DNA of 64,000 nt from positions 18,962,932-19,026,931 of the forward strand of contig NC_092679.1 in assembly GCF_964355755.1 (NCBI RefSeq). Reading direction: 5' to 3'. The notes under the pieces were generated by a model that was not told the DNA's origin, made no database searches, and saw nothing but the letters and a program-made list of their open reading frames with translations. Source of the DNA: Antedon mediterranea. Lineage: Eukaryota; Echinodermata; Crinoidea; Comatulida; Antedonidae. The translations under genes were made by a program, and so were the position numbers. Shown piece after piece: positions 32,057 through 46,100 of this stretch; position 1 is the stretch's first letter, and every line of letters starts with the position of its first letter.

Positions 32057-33800
32057 TTATTTTCGGGACTCTCTGTGCTTTCGCCACATGCCATAACTTG
32101 TGTTATCTTCAGGGCGTTGCATAGTTGGACGTCTTGGCACCCTGGTTGGCTTTGCCAGTCTATGGTTTTCAGTACAAGTAGAGGTATACATGGCTGGGGT
32201 TATAGATGGCAGCGCAACGTTAATGTTTTCCACACTGGGACGTCTTGGTACATCACCGAGTCGTGGCTGGCTCAGTTGTGGCCGATTTGTAAGTCGTCCA
32301 ATAGATGGTTTCTTGGTGTCCATTTCTAACGTGGAACTTCGACGACCGACGACGTTAACACGTGACGGACGTCTTCCAAGTGAAGGTCTAATCTCTGTTT
32401 TTGTGTTTGATCCTAAAAGCTGGTCCCAATAATCATCAACGTCATCCGGGTTAGCGTTAAGAACTAGCGGACTGGTTTTTCCAGACGGATTAACCATATC
32501 CACAATTCTTTCACGTTTCTTGTTAGGTTTTCTTTGTTTTTTAACCAGATTGTCTAAGTACTGGTCATGATTCTCAATTGGAGCTGCAAAATTAATTGTA
32601 GGAAATTAGGAGAATGAATGAAACATAACAATGTTTTTGATGTATTATTGTTATTAAACCATGTAGTACTTTTATTTTATTCCTCAAATATATTTTCTTA
32701 ATACATTTTATTCTATACCTTTTCGGGCTGCCAAGTCGGAATCAGACAAGTGTCTACAGGCGTCTGGGTAAACAGCTCTAAAATGTTCTTCTACTCTCTT
32801 CTGCCTCCTCCACTCATCGCGTTCTTGTTCAGTTGTAGAAAACTGATAAGCACTGAGTCTGTAACAGAATAATAATCGTAAACACAGTTACCTTGTTTAT
32901 GTAGGTAACTGGATGTAGTGACTGGATCTCTAATACAAAATGATACGACAGTTAAATCATATTATCATAACACTGCTACATTGTGAAGGGGATCGGTCAC
33001 ACACATCTTCACGGAGTGCGCACGTTGGGTCTCTTAATTCTCAGCCTGATAGTATTATAGTAGTACCGGTACTAAAAAATTAAGACGTCAATTAAAAAAA
33101 TACAGACTTGCATTAGGCCGGTCTAGTAAATTTATAAGAAAATATGTATCACTACGGTTTATTTTATTTACTAACGTTTGGTTTTGCGAGATTCCATCGT
33201 ATTTTTATAATTATAACTTAATATACATACATGAAGAGGGTCTCGGAAACCCGTTTATGATAATGCGCGCGTAGGCTACTGTGTACGCGCTTCTACAATG
33301 CGCGCTCAGCCCTAGCCAGATCTTATTTCTTTCCGCCCCCCGAAAAGAAAATTAAAATGATAGTACGGTACTAACAACTTTTAAGACGTTGATAAAAAAA
33401 GTTGAAAGTTTCTATTATGTTGTTTATGTTAAATGTTGCTCATGTTACAATTTTGGTAGTATCACTATTAAGCTAGGCTTATGTACTAATTATTATCTAA
33501 GCCTTTTTATTATTTTTAATCCGTAGCCTACAGACAGTATGTTAATACACGCGCGGAAACACGTTGCGATACACGCGCTTCCACACATTATGCGCGCTTA
33601 GCTCTGTTCCTATTTTTTTCCAATAATTAGGAATTATATTACGGTACTAAAACCAGGGAGTTGTTAACAACTCCCTGCTAAAACCATTTAAGACGGCAAT
33701 GAAAAAGATATATATTCGCCCTTGTTCTAGTAAATTAATTAATAAAGTGTTTATTACTAAACAAATTAAAGACAAACCGTTTGGTTTTTCGAGATTCCAT
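32057..33800 (-). CDS. orphan gene copy C: basic, Ser-rich protein of unknown function
   Basis: Three exons join in phase to 229 residues: 33778-33800, 32719-32858 and 32057-32583. Splice sites and phases are the same as in copy A. The sequence again runs MESRKTKR, a charged QERDEWRRQKRVE region, NPDDVDDYWDQLLG, a set of RRPS/RRSS/RRPT boxes and the C-terminus NTSYGMWRKHRESRK. It differs from copy A by substitutions and a few small in-frame changes (for example a KPSIGR insertion and loss of the LANVAS segment). Preservation of frame despite these indels suggests both copies are, or recently were, under selection. It is divergent from ALKBH1, whose ATG is 663 bases away. No family is recognised. 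The last exon was the basis for the gene call; the 23-base first exon is the least certain part. Confidence 0.78.
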
Positions 33801-34462
33801 CTTAAATTTTGCAGAGAAAATTCAGTAAAAGTTTAGTTTTTCGTACAGGAAAGTTTGTTGTGTTGTTGCCATAGGATGATTACGTCATCATTTGTGCCCA
33901 TGCGCTGTGTCTCACGCTAGTGAGGTTTAGAGAGAGAGGGGGAGGGGGTCGGAATTTATTGAATGACGATGGTGGGTTGGAACGGACGTTGTATGTGAAC
34001 GGACAGTATGCCTATATATACAATAGGGGAAATACATTGAAAAATTGGCTCCATCATCAAAGAGCATACATCAATTACTGTTACGGAATAAAACTATTAC
34101 AAGTTCTTCTTTATAGTGAATAAAAGTAGGCCTAGTAAGAGTAATAGGCCCTACTTAAAAGTTGTAAGAAAACTTCAAAAGTTTTGCTCTGCGCATCAAT
34201 CAGCGCATTAGACTAGTTCATTTTTCAAGAGGTAAGTAATATTTAGATATTATTTGCAAATAATAGTTAAAATAAATACCAATGCATAATGTATTTGCTA
34301 TGATCTATTAATCAAAAAACAATAATATTTATAAATAGATTTAAACTGATTTATATTTGATAGTTTATAGTTTAGTGAGTTAGTTTTTATCAACTGTGTC
34401 ATGTCATTTTAATAAAATCGTCGGAGAGAGGAGATTGGAGAGGGAGACAGAGGAGGAGCAAT
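33801..34462. promoter_or_regulatory. shared divergent promoter of orphan gene C and ALKBH1
   Basis: The interval of about 660 bases lies between two start codons on opposite strands. It is conserved with copy A (21802-22696), including TGTGTTGTTG, CCATCATCAAAGAGCATACA and CTTCAAAAGTTTTGCTCTGC. It has no TATA box at a useful distance. Read as a bidirectional promoter this is inference from gene layout. Confidence 0.5.
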
Positions 34463-37400
34463 ATGGCGACGTTCATGAGTGACACTTGCGATTGTTCTTC
34501 GCCTGAAGTTGATCTTTTTAAAGTTGATTTTAAATACTATAAAAGTCGCAAACCGCCTCCCAAATACGATAATTGTATTAATTTTACTTTTTCTACGACT
34601 AATAATCACTTGGTAAATATTTGTATTAACGTTTTAGTAAGGATTCTAAGTAAAGAATTAGGCCTATAGGCTAGGCCCTAACTAGCCTAGCTAGGCCTAG
34701 GCCTACTAGCTAGGCCAGTCCGTTGTTTGGGCAGCTCCAGGTCACCCCAGTTTGTGTGCTCCAGCCAGTGGGAAAAATTAAATGAGCCTAGCTAGCCTAG
34801 TCAAACTTTACTAGGCCTAGGCCTAAGTATAAATTAACTAGGCCTAGCTAGGCTAGGCCTATATAACCATTTAATTAGGCAGCTAGTAGTAGTATGTTAA
34901 TGCTTGGCCCTAGGCCCTATATAGGCCTATACTCTAGCTAGCCTAGCGAGGCCTACCTAGGTCAGGATTAAATAAATAACAAATAATTTTTTATTTTATT
35001 TTTAGATTGAAGAGGCCTACTATCAATAATATATAATATAGCCTTTTTTATAATATATGTAATTAAATTAAAAAGATAAGAATAATTAATATATTAATAA
35101 AAATAATATCAAGTAAGCAAGTAATATTAATAGAGTAGAGGCTAAGTGAGCCTAATTTTAGCATTGGTATACAGTACAATGATATGAATATTTTATCTTC
35201 GCAGGTTACACCTTTTAAATTGCTATCACCCAAAGATGATTTGCATTTAAAATTAGGTTTAAAAACACCAGCTGAGTGGGAGTGTTTCAAACATCAGCAA
35301 TGTCCAGGTTTGCAATCAAACATTTTTTTCTTAATAAATGGATAAACTGTGAACCAGTTTTAATTCTTAAAAAAAACATTTCCCTTCACCCTTAAATCAA
35401 AATCCTTGATATGGTATTTATACAGAATATTGTATCACCAGGGGCAGATTGCTATAAAACAGTCTTAACTGATGTCTTAACTCCCCTATTAAAGCTGATC
35501 AGATAGACGGTCCTACTAAATCCACCCTGTTAGACCTTTGCTATAAAACAGTCTTAGCTACTGTAAGACCGCGTACAGTAACAAATTGAGGGCATACTTT
35601 CCACGTAGAATACCAAATATGGTCCGGTAATGTTCGTCACGCTTGCTCAATTTCAGTACGTACATTTCTACGCGAGAAAATCTATTCTAGGCTTATATAA
35701 AAATAAGATCACCATTATTATTTAATTAAACACTTAAAACTTGTTCAATTGGTTGTCTTTCACAATCAAATACGTATGAGCAATAAAAAGAGAGGTTTGC
35801 ATTTGTTTTAAAAATTCTTCGAGTAGGCTTAATTTTAAAGACCACTTACAGGTTAGACCAAGGTATAGCAATGGTCTATAATAAAGACTACTTGCTGTGT
35901 CATGAATTATAGCTAGCTGACTGCTAAGACCGGTTATAGACCTTAAAGCAATCCGTCCCAGTTGTACCAAAACTCACTTTGTTTGTGCATCTTTTTTTTT
36001 TCTTTCCAGGTTTGATTTTTATAAGAAACCCATTCTTACATGGTTATCAACGATATTGGGTGAAACAATGCCTTGAAGAGTTTACAAAGAAACCCAATAA
36101 AACAAACTTGGATGGAGAATATAGTTCATCGGACACCTTTAATAATATTCTTGGTAATAAGTGAGTCCTTACAATTTCTAATATGTTGCATGAATAAGCC
36201 CACACCGAGATATAAGCCAATTCCCACATTCCTCTCGTATTCAATAATTCATCATGTTCATATTTGGGCACATTTTTTTGTCACATTAAGTTTGATATTG
36301 TAGACTGAGCTTAAAGATGTATTGTCCTTTGAAACATAAAAAATGAAGGTCAAAGTATTCTAAATTTAAATTGGCCATATCAAAGTAATATTAAAGTTAT
36401 TCACTTTAAATCGAAAATTCGAGCCAAAAACAACAAGTTTACATAATTAACAGGTAAATTAATTTGATTACATTTCGTCTGGAAAATCGTCACGAGCGAA
36501 AGTAAACAAAGATTTCAAACCATGAGTATGCATTATGCATGATGATAATTAGGATTGTTTACAACTCGTCACGGTTCAGAAGGTCTTTTCACACAGATCG
36601 CGAGGTAATTTTATGATTATGCATACAGACTAGCCAAACAAGTGCGTTGCATTATGAGATATGTTTTGATCGAAAACTTTGACTGGAAGTCAATGTTATT
36701 TTTTAAACAAAAAAAACATCTGTCTGTTAAATGTTTTTTTTTTCGACTAATTTTTGGTGAAAGTTAATAACTATTATGATACTTCAAAATGACCAACTTT
36801 TTTTCGAAATAATTTTTTTTTTTTTTTGAATTAGTCAAATGGACAATACATCTTTAAGGGAACCCTTCAGTAGTTTCTTTTAAAAGCTGTCCCCCTTAAT
36901 AGTACTACTAAAATTGATGTGTCACTGTACTAACTCTATTTTTTTTTACTCCTTTTCTTCTAGAGAACTTTGTAAGAAGCTACGCTGGGTTACTCTAGGC
37001 TACCAATATGATTGGACGAATAAGCTTTATTATGCAAATGAGTATGTTCCATTTCCTCCGGATCTTGCGGAATTAACAAAATATCTTGCTAAAAAACTTG
37101 AATTTATGAACTTCACACCAGAGGCAGGCATTGTGAATTTCTATCACATGGATTCCACCCTGGGAGGCCACACAGACCATTCTGAATATGACATGACTGC
37201 ACCATTGTTCTCGATAAGGTTAGTATTTTTATTTTTAAGCAATCATTACCTTATCAGGCATGACCAGATGCGAGGCAAAATAAATGACTAAAGACAACAA
37301 TAATAACTTTATTTGAACACTATATATACCATAGTTTGAAAATAAAATAAAATAAACAATATTGTATTGTATTGCCGGAGATTGGAACATAAAGTATGAA

Positions 37401-38502
37401 CCAGACATTGGACACCGCATATATTTATCTAAAAGAGTTTTAAAAAATGGAATAAAGGGTTAACCCTAAAAAGTAATTACATACAGTTAAGAACCTATAT
37501 GTCAAGCTCAGACAGTTCTCGTGTTTAATTTGTTATTCCCTGACCTTTAAATGGAATAGCCATGTGTTACCTGATTGGTCAGTTTTGGTAAAATTTCACT
37601 TCCGGTGTATTATTTTAAAAATTTCCCAAGACAAAAAAACCAAAAAGCTCACAAACCATTGAAGTTTAAATAATATTTAAAGCCAAATGTTCAATTTATA
37701 CTCATGGCCCAATTCTAAAACCTTGTCTACACTATCAAACTGTATGTGACAAAAAATTGTGTATTGTGATGTGCCCATATATGGACATGATGATGTGATA
37801 TCACTACCAAATTTTGGAATATTACTACCATATTTAAGCACATCACACTTTGTTTTCAAACTAGTTTGATAGTGTAGACAGAGCTTAAGACTTATAACTT
37901 AAGTCTATCTTAATTGCAGCTTCGGCCAGACAGCAGTTTTCTTAATTGGTGGTCCTACTAAAACTACAAAACCAGTAGCTATGTTTGTTAACAGCGGGGA
38001 CGTGATTGTAATGTCTGGATCAGCGCGCTTAGCATATCACGCTGTGCCTCGAATCATTCCAGCTCGTTCAGAGTTAATGGTAGAATCGTTTACCCTTCCT
38101 GGTAAAGGTGATTTTGCTGATATTAACACAACATTTAATGCAGACGGTAAAGACAGTTGTCTTCCTCCGAAAGCTAAAATGGCTAAAACTTCTGCAGAAC
38201 AAAATTCTATTCGCTTTAAAAATACTTCATCAATAACAAACGTGAAAACAGAAGGCACAGTGTTTCCATCCGAAAAAACAAAAGTGCGTTGCGAGCAACC
38301 TCAAGAAGAAATCACAAAGTCAACTCAGTCCCTCATAAGCTGTGCTAGCAAAAATATAACATTTAATATTCATGACGAGGTGAGAAAATTGGGTACAGAT
38401 ATTTCCTGGCAACCATTTGAAGACTTTTTGAAAACTAGTCGCATTAATATGAATGTAAGGCAAGTATTACCAGAAGGGAAAACTTTTACAAATATTTTAT
38501 GA
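34463..38502 (+). CDS. ALKBH1: alkB homologue 1, Fe(II)/2-oxoglutarate dioxygenase
   Basis: Five exons join in phase to 413 residues: 34463-34612, 35205-35307, 36010-36160, 36964-37218, 37920-38502. The N-terminal KVDFKYYKSRKPP region matches the family's FRFYRQ-like start. The family signature segments are in order: PGLIFIRNPFLHGYQ, WVKQC, LRWVTLGYQYDW, EAGIVNFY, STLGGHTDHSE, SFGQTAVFLIGG and YHAVPRIIP. The metal ligands are H204, D206 and H260, with the 2-oxoglutarate-binding Arg expected among R264/R269. The C-terminus keeps KTSRINMNVRQVL. Vertebrate ALKBH1 is 389 residues; the extra length here lies in a Ser/Lys-rich stretch (about residues 285-375). Known roles of the family are demethylation of tRNA m1A and mitochondrial tRNA modification. 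Introns hold three or more fold-back elements. Confidence 0.95.
34660..34970. repeat. CTAGGCCTA-rich cluster in ALKBH1 intron 1
   Basis: Runs of TAGGCCTAG, CTAGCTAGG and related palindromes begin about 50 bases after exon 1, as in copy A (22850-23060). Confidence 0.7.
36312..36860. repeat. TTAAAGATGTATTGTCC-family fold-back element (long copy)
   Basis: It begins TTAAAGATGTATTGTCC and ends GGACAATACATCTTTAAG, giving complete inverted ends. The interior is longer than in the other copies (about 550 bp). It lies in ALKBH1 intron 3. Confidence 0.8.
37716..37895. repeat. TCTACACTATCAAA-family fold-back element in ALKBH1 intron 4
   Basis: TTGTCTACACTATCAAACTG at the left pairs with TTTGATAGTGTAGACAGAGC at the right. 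The interior has GTGATGTGCCCATATATGGACATGATG and TTGGAATATTACTACC. It ends about 25 bases before the acceptor of the last exon. Confidence 0.85.
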
Positions 38503-40066
<1,564 letters not shown>

Positions 40067-40152
40067 ATTTCTTTATTGTTGGAATTTACAGTTCATAGTA
40101 TATAGGTATCTATAGCATCCAAGAAAATAAACATAAGAGCAGAGTACCTTAA

Positions 40153-43100
40153 TTAATCAATCACTGGATGGACAGAACTTTTAGAACATTTAGATTTGCA
40201 CCATTTGATTGGTGGTAAAAGAGAACCAAAGTCGTCTTCTGGTCCAATCAATGCCATCACCGTCGAAAATAAACCAAGCGAGAACGCCATAGAGAATCCT
40301 ATTGTGCAAAACATAAAGATGCCAAATTGCATAAAGAATGTAATCTTGGCGAGTAGCATGAAGAAGGAAGCACCAAGTGTTGTTGTTGCTCCTGATATTA
40401 CTGATATTCCAACTCGTCGAAGCATCTCTCGTGTTCTGCCACGACGGTCTCGTTTGTCAGATACATGGTATGCCTCGGCTAGATGCACTACGTAGTCTAC
40501 GGCTAGCCCCACAACCAGTGATAAGTTAAGCGATTCCAGAGGCTGAAAGATAAAAAAAAAACTATTTCAGTTCGTCAAAGACAAAAAATGTACTTCCGAC
40601 ATCGAGCGAAATATTTTACACAGCTTTTGAGAAATGCCCTCAGTTTCAATTATGCGAAATAAGCGTCCATGTCCGTACACATTTTAGAACTACTAACTTC
40701 AGTTCTTCAAATATGAAATTGGCTAAGCAACAACAAAAAAGAATTTTGCACTTCTGATCACACTTATCTTGAGCGAAATATTAACACACAGATGAAACTT
40801 ACTAATTTTCTTTTGCGAAGTGCCCTCTTTAGTTTGAGTAATGCATGCTCATAAGAGTTAGTGTTGTGATTAGTGTTAGAGTTTGCATTAGTGTTATAGT
40901 TAGGATTAGTGTTAGAGTTAGGATTAGTGCTAGAGTAAGGATTAATGTTAGGATTAGTTTTAGAGTAGGGATTAGTGTTATAGTTAGGATTAGTATATTT
41001 ATTTTGATGACATGAAATATAGCTCGTGAGCTCGACATTCGATTAGCAGGGTGACACTACTTACCCCAAGTTGCCAGCCAGCCAGTGGTATCACCCCCAC
41101 AACAGACACTGTAATGAGACTTATTATGATGGTTGCTAGAGTTCCTATTACCAAGTTAACAGTCGTCGTTACAAGAACGCATAAGGCTACCAGTAGCCCT
41201 ATCATGATACCTCTAACTGCCGAATTTGCGAGTTCCTGGAAAAACAACAAACAAATAATATAACACCGTAAGATGATCAAATTAATGTTGAATTCTTAAT
41301 TAATAAAGTTTTTTTATATCAGTCAGTCAGGCACCCTTTTTTCACTGTTAACGTCCGTAAGTTGTGTTCATGCGAACTCTAAATTTGTAGCTTCAATTAT
41401 GCTGGAGAACGGAGGGTGAAATTGGATCCTTTAAATCATCTCCCATTTGTAATTTTTATGATTATATTATATTCATTCATTTATTTACACAACGCAAAAT
41501 TCAAAATATGTTAACAAAATATGAATATTAATTTTCCTGTATTGATGGGCCTAGGTTAAAATGATGATACAGTAATATGAATATGTCCACATACATCTTG
41601 TACTTTCATCCAATGCCACATTCCGCTATCTCCATCTGGTGGAGGGGTGCATTGAAACCCTCTATTTACACCACTTGGCATCTTCGCCATCTGCACAAAA
41701 TATAATGAAGGATAAATAATGTTATTCATTATATTGTATTTGTCATGATTCCCTTTGTGATGTTATTGTTCTGTAATTTCTGATGGTGAATATATTTGAT
41801 TTTTTCTTGACGTGTTAAATCAGAAACCTTGTTATGGTTTTGGTTTTGGCATGTATGAATTACTAATTCGTCAACTGTTGTATTTTTAATTCTTCTTATA
41901 TACCTCCCATATACTTCAGTATTCCTTCTTAACTCCCTAGCCTCAAGTCTGTATTATATTGTTCCAATTTGTGTCTGGAATATAGGCCTATTGTAAGTAC
42001 TTTATGTGAATGTGATGTGCCCATATGGACACGATGATGTCATATCATATTTAAGCATATCACTACCATTTGGGCACAACACAAACTTTTTTTTTGTCAA
42101 ACTATAGTGTGATAGTGTAGACAGGGGTTTAGTATGAAACGCCATATGTACCAACATGTTTATCCTTTTTACTATAATGGTCGATTGTCAAAAAAACCAA
42201 TTAGACAATTCCTGAAACGATTTACCTCTGTTTTCATAAATTCCTCCCATCTTTCTGCAATCGGATTAACCAGTGTAGGTCCGACCGTACCAAACACTAG
42301 AGTCGTTTCTACTGTGATAGCCGCATACCCCAGATGTGTTCCACTTTTCTCTGATAATAAACACAAATGCGTTATGTTCACATTAATGTTTTCGGTAATT
42401 ATGTATTATGGCTTAATGCGAGGTATTTGTTGTTTAATTATATTTACCTTGGTTTTCCGAGATGCACTTAACAAAAATGTAGTGCTTTTAGACCAAACAC
42501 TCACAGTTCGTATATGAAATAATTATGTTTATACGCGGGTTGAATGCACTTTTCTGAAATACACTTATCAACATGATCTCTACCCCGACCTAATTTCCAT
42601 CAAGAGGCTATACATAATTTAATATCCTTGAACCAAAATCAATATTAAACATATCGAATTTTTCTGAAATGTGTTTGTGTATTAATATGCACACTGTAAG
42701 TAATTAAAAAAAAATAAACCCTAGCAAACGTTCCATGATTCTGACTTATTGTAATTGGTAACTTAAGATGGCAAGTGCATATCGTTACACTCACCAAATC
42801 CAAATACAGCAAGGACGTATACGTAACCATAGTGAGTTGACCAATGACAAGCGACTGTTCGAATAATCCGTCGCTTTTGATTGGTCAAATCACTTAGGTT
42901 GCGCGTTACGTCTTTGCCTTGCGTCTCTGGAGAACCAAGCTTTAATCTGACGGTTTAAAAAATGTGATGTAGTTTAGTTTTTAAGACTATACAGATATCT
43001 TTGTGATGACCCTAAACATACATTTTAATGAATAATTATTTCTTTATTTAGTAGTCAAGTAGTACAGTGTACAAACAATACAAAATTTGTTTTCCATTAT

Positions 43101-46100
43101 TTTGTACGTGTTACTATTATAGGCCTCTGATTACCCTCTCCACATTATTTAATGTTATCGCATTTTGCAGACATGAACGTCTGAATAATTTCACAATTTC
43201 TCTTCATTACGCTCGATTTTCATTAAGTTTGCTTTTACTGCTTCAGTAATGTTGATATATATTTCTTTTTATCGATTTAGCTGATGCTATTATACCGTAA
43301 TGATTTACAGACAATTGATTCTTGATTAATATTGGTTAAGGGGTTTGGATGACAACAAACACAGTTAGAGTAGCCTACGCCATGTAATTAAAAAATACTC
43401 GAAGGCTCATAGAACTTGAACATCAAACATTTCAGTCTCTATTATAAGCTCTGTCTACACTGTCAAACTAGTTTGACAAAAAAAGTGTGATGTGCCCAAA
43501 TAATTATGGCAGTGATATGACATCATGTCCATATGGGGGCACATCACATTTGTTTTTGCCATAAATGTTTGATAGTGTAGTCGGAGCATTAAGCTCTGTC
43601 TACACTGCCAAACTTAACTAACTAGTTTGACAAAAAAATGTGATGTACCAAAATAATGGTAGTGATATTCCCAAATATGGTGTGATATGACATCACCATA
43701 TCCATATTTGGGCACATCAAATTTTGTTGTCATATATTGATAGTGTAGACAAAAGTTTAGATAATGTTCGAATCCTAGTATACCTATATTTATATGTTTT
43801 AGCTCCGATCCTCCATGTGCGATAAATAACGTGTACAAACCTATGAATTTACCTCTAAAAGCAACCCATATTGCTTGAAACGCGTTTTTCTACTACGCTA
43901 ATGAACACTCTTACCTTGATATGACGCGTTTTTCGACAGCTGAAACGTGTTATCATCTGTTACCTCTCCAATGTACTCAATGAAATCAAAGAACTGTTCG
44001 CCAGGAGACGGCACATGACCGTTGGTCAACCAGTATGCTAGACCTACGTCAAAGGTGTTCATGAAATTGGCAGGAACTGTTGACATGTCGTAGATATTGC
44101 TATTGTTCGTCATAAACTCTTCCACTTCAGTATGTATTAACGGGAACGAAAGCTTTCCATTATTCTTTAATACAATTAAAACATTATTATTAGTTACAAA
44201 GTTACGTTGTGCAAGATGCCATACGATCAAATACGATGGACCACGATTGACCACGGATATGTGTATTATTGAAAATTTGTGTTCGTTCGTGTTATATTCG
44301 TGAATGTGAAATGGGGGATATCGGGGTGCACAAATGATCAAATACGATGAACTACGACATATTACGAATATGTGTATATTTTGGAAAATTTGTGTTCATT
44401 CGTGTTAGGCCAAATAAAAAAATATACTTGTTAAGCGTCACACCTTCATAAATTTTCAGGGGCGGGGGGACGGTTTTTTTTTTTTTTTTTTTACTTTTTA
44501 TAGAGGTATATTTTTGCGCGGTGGACGTTTTGCCCCACTTTTTTAGGACGAAACGTCAAACTTTTAAAATGCGAAACAGAACAAAATTGACTATGTATGA
44601 AATATTATTGCTTATGACAAAATTGAGTTTTGTATTGTTTATATCCAGACGTAATTAAAACATTAAATTTAATTGCCACCAAGCGAAATTGTAGGCCTTA
44701 GGCTAACTAATCCGTCCAAGGTGCTACCCCAACCTCACTCATCGGCCATCCGCCGTCTCTCGCTCGACTCATCTATCCAGGAAATTCCCTATCGCGAGAA
44801 GCATGATTTGGTCTCAATAATACTAAATAGTGGGCTGATTTATAGTTTGAAAACAGCTTACGGCATTTCTTAAGTGAATTTTTATTCAACGTATTCATTC
44901 TTCTTTGATGAATCCTTTGCCAATTGCTGTGTAAATCAGTATTTAAAGTTGTGATGCAAAAAGTGTATGGAAACCCATCGCCCAACAGGACCTCGTGGTG
45001 TGCCGATCTCGAGCGCGAGATCATCGTAAACAAAATTGGTAGAGTCCATTATGTATGGGGTGTTTCCTATTTACGAACCTATAAAAAAACGCGCTTCGAC
45101 CACTGTGTAGGCAAAATATTTATTTCGTTAAATCCCTAAATTGATAATCGCGTATTCTGTAATCACGTGACTGATGATGTAATCCTCAGCGACGTACTAA
45201 ATGCACATGATTTAATGTGTTGGGGAAAAAGCTTGCTGTTTACCACATTACATGATTCACGGTGCTATTCGCGTTTCCTTTACGTAAATCGGCGGCGTGT
45301 AAATGAAACAATTGTTTTCACCAATTTGCCGTTGTCGACATAGAGCGATCGGCGGCTAGCGTTGTCTAAGCTAAAAAGTATGTATTTTTTCAAAAATTAC
45401 ACTAGCCTAACAAACATTTGCTAGTTTTGAAATTTTCAAATAGCAATTATGAAGAATCTACTAGCAAAATGCTAGTTTGCTAGCGTGAATTTCGAGCCCT
45501 ACTCTGGAGCTGGGTCGGGCCGCTGAACTTTCCGTTGTATATCGGTAAAAAAAAAATAAAAATAAAAAGAGAGGCGGCTGGATAATGAGGAGCGGGCGGT
45601 GACGCTTAACAAGTATGTTTTTTTATTTGGCCTTATATTATTGAATGTGGAAGGGATGTGTGGGGTGTAAGAGGCCGCCCTGATGGACCATGATTGAACA
45701 CGGAATATATTGTGTACGATAATACTTTGCTATGCTATGTTCTCATTCGTGTTCATTCGTGCTAAACTCGTGAATGTGGAAAGGATGTGTGGGGTGTAGG
45801 CGGCCACCCTGATGGACCATGATTAAACACGGAATATGTGTACGATGATGTTATGCTATGCTATGTTCTAATTCGTGTTCATTCGTGCTAAACTCATGAA
45901 TGTGGAAGGGATGTGTGGGGTGTAGGCGGCCACCCTGATGAACCATGATTAAACACGGAATATGTGTACGATAATACTATGCTATGCTATGACTATGTTC
46001 TATTTCGTGTTCATTTATGCTAAATTCGTGAATATCTTAATTCTGTACTCTATAATATTTATAAACAAATATGAACCATCCCTTTAATTCTAATTAGTGA

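Noticed and set aside
44673-45139. Short frames inside the TIR element as a possible transposase
   Set aside because: They are 66-86 codons, overlap on both strands, and show no DDE or HTH motif.
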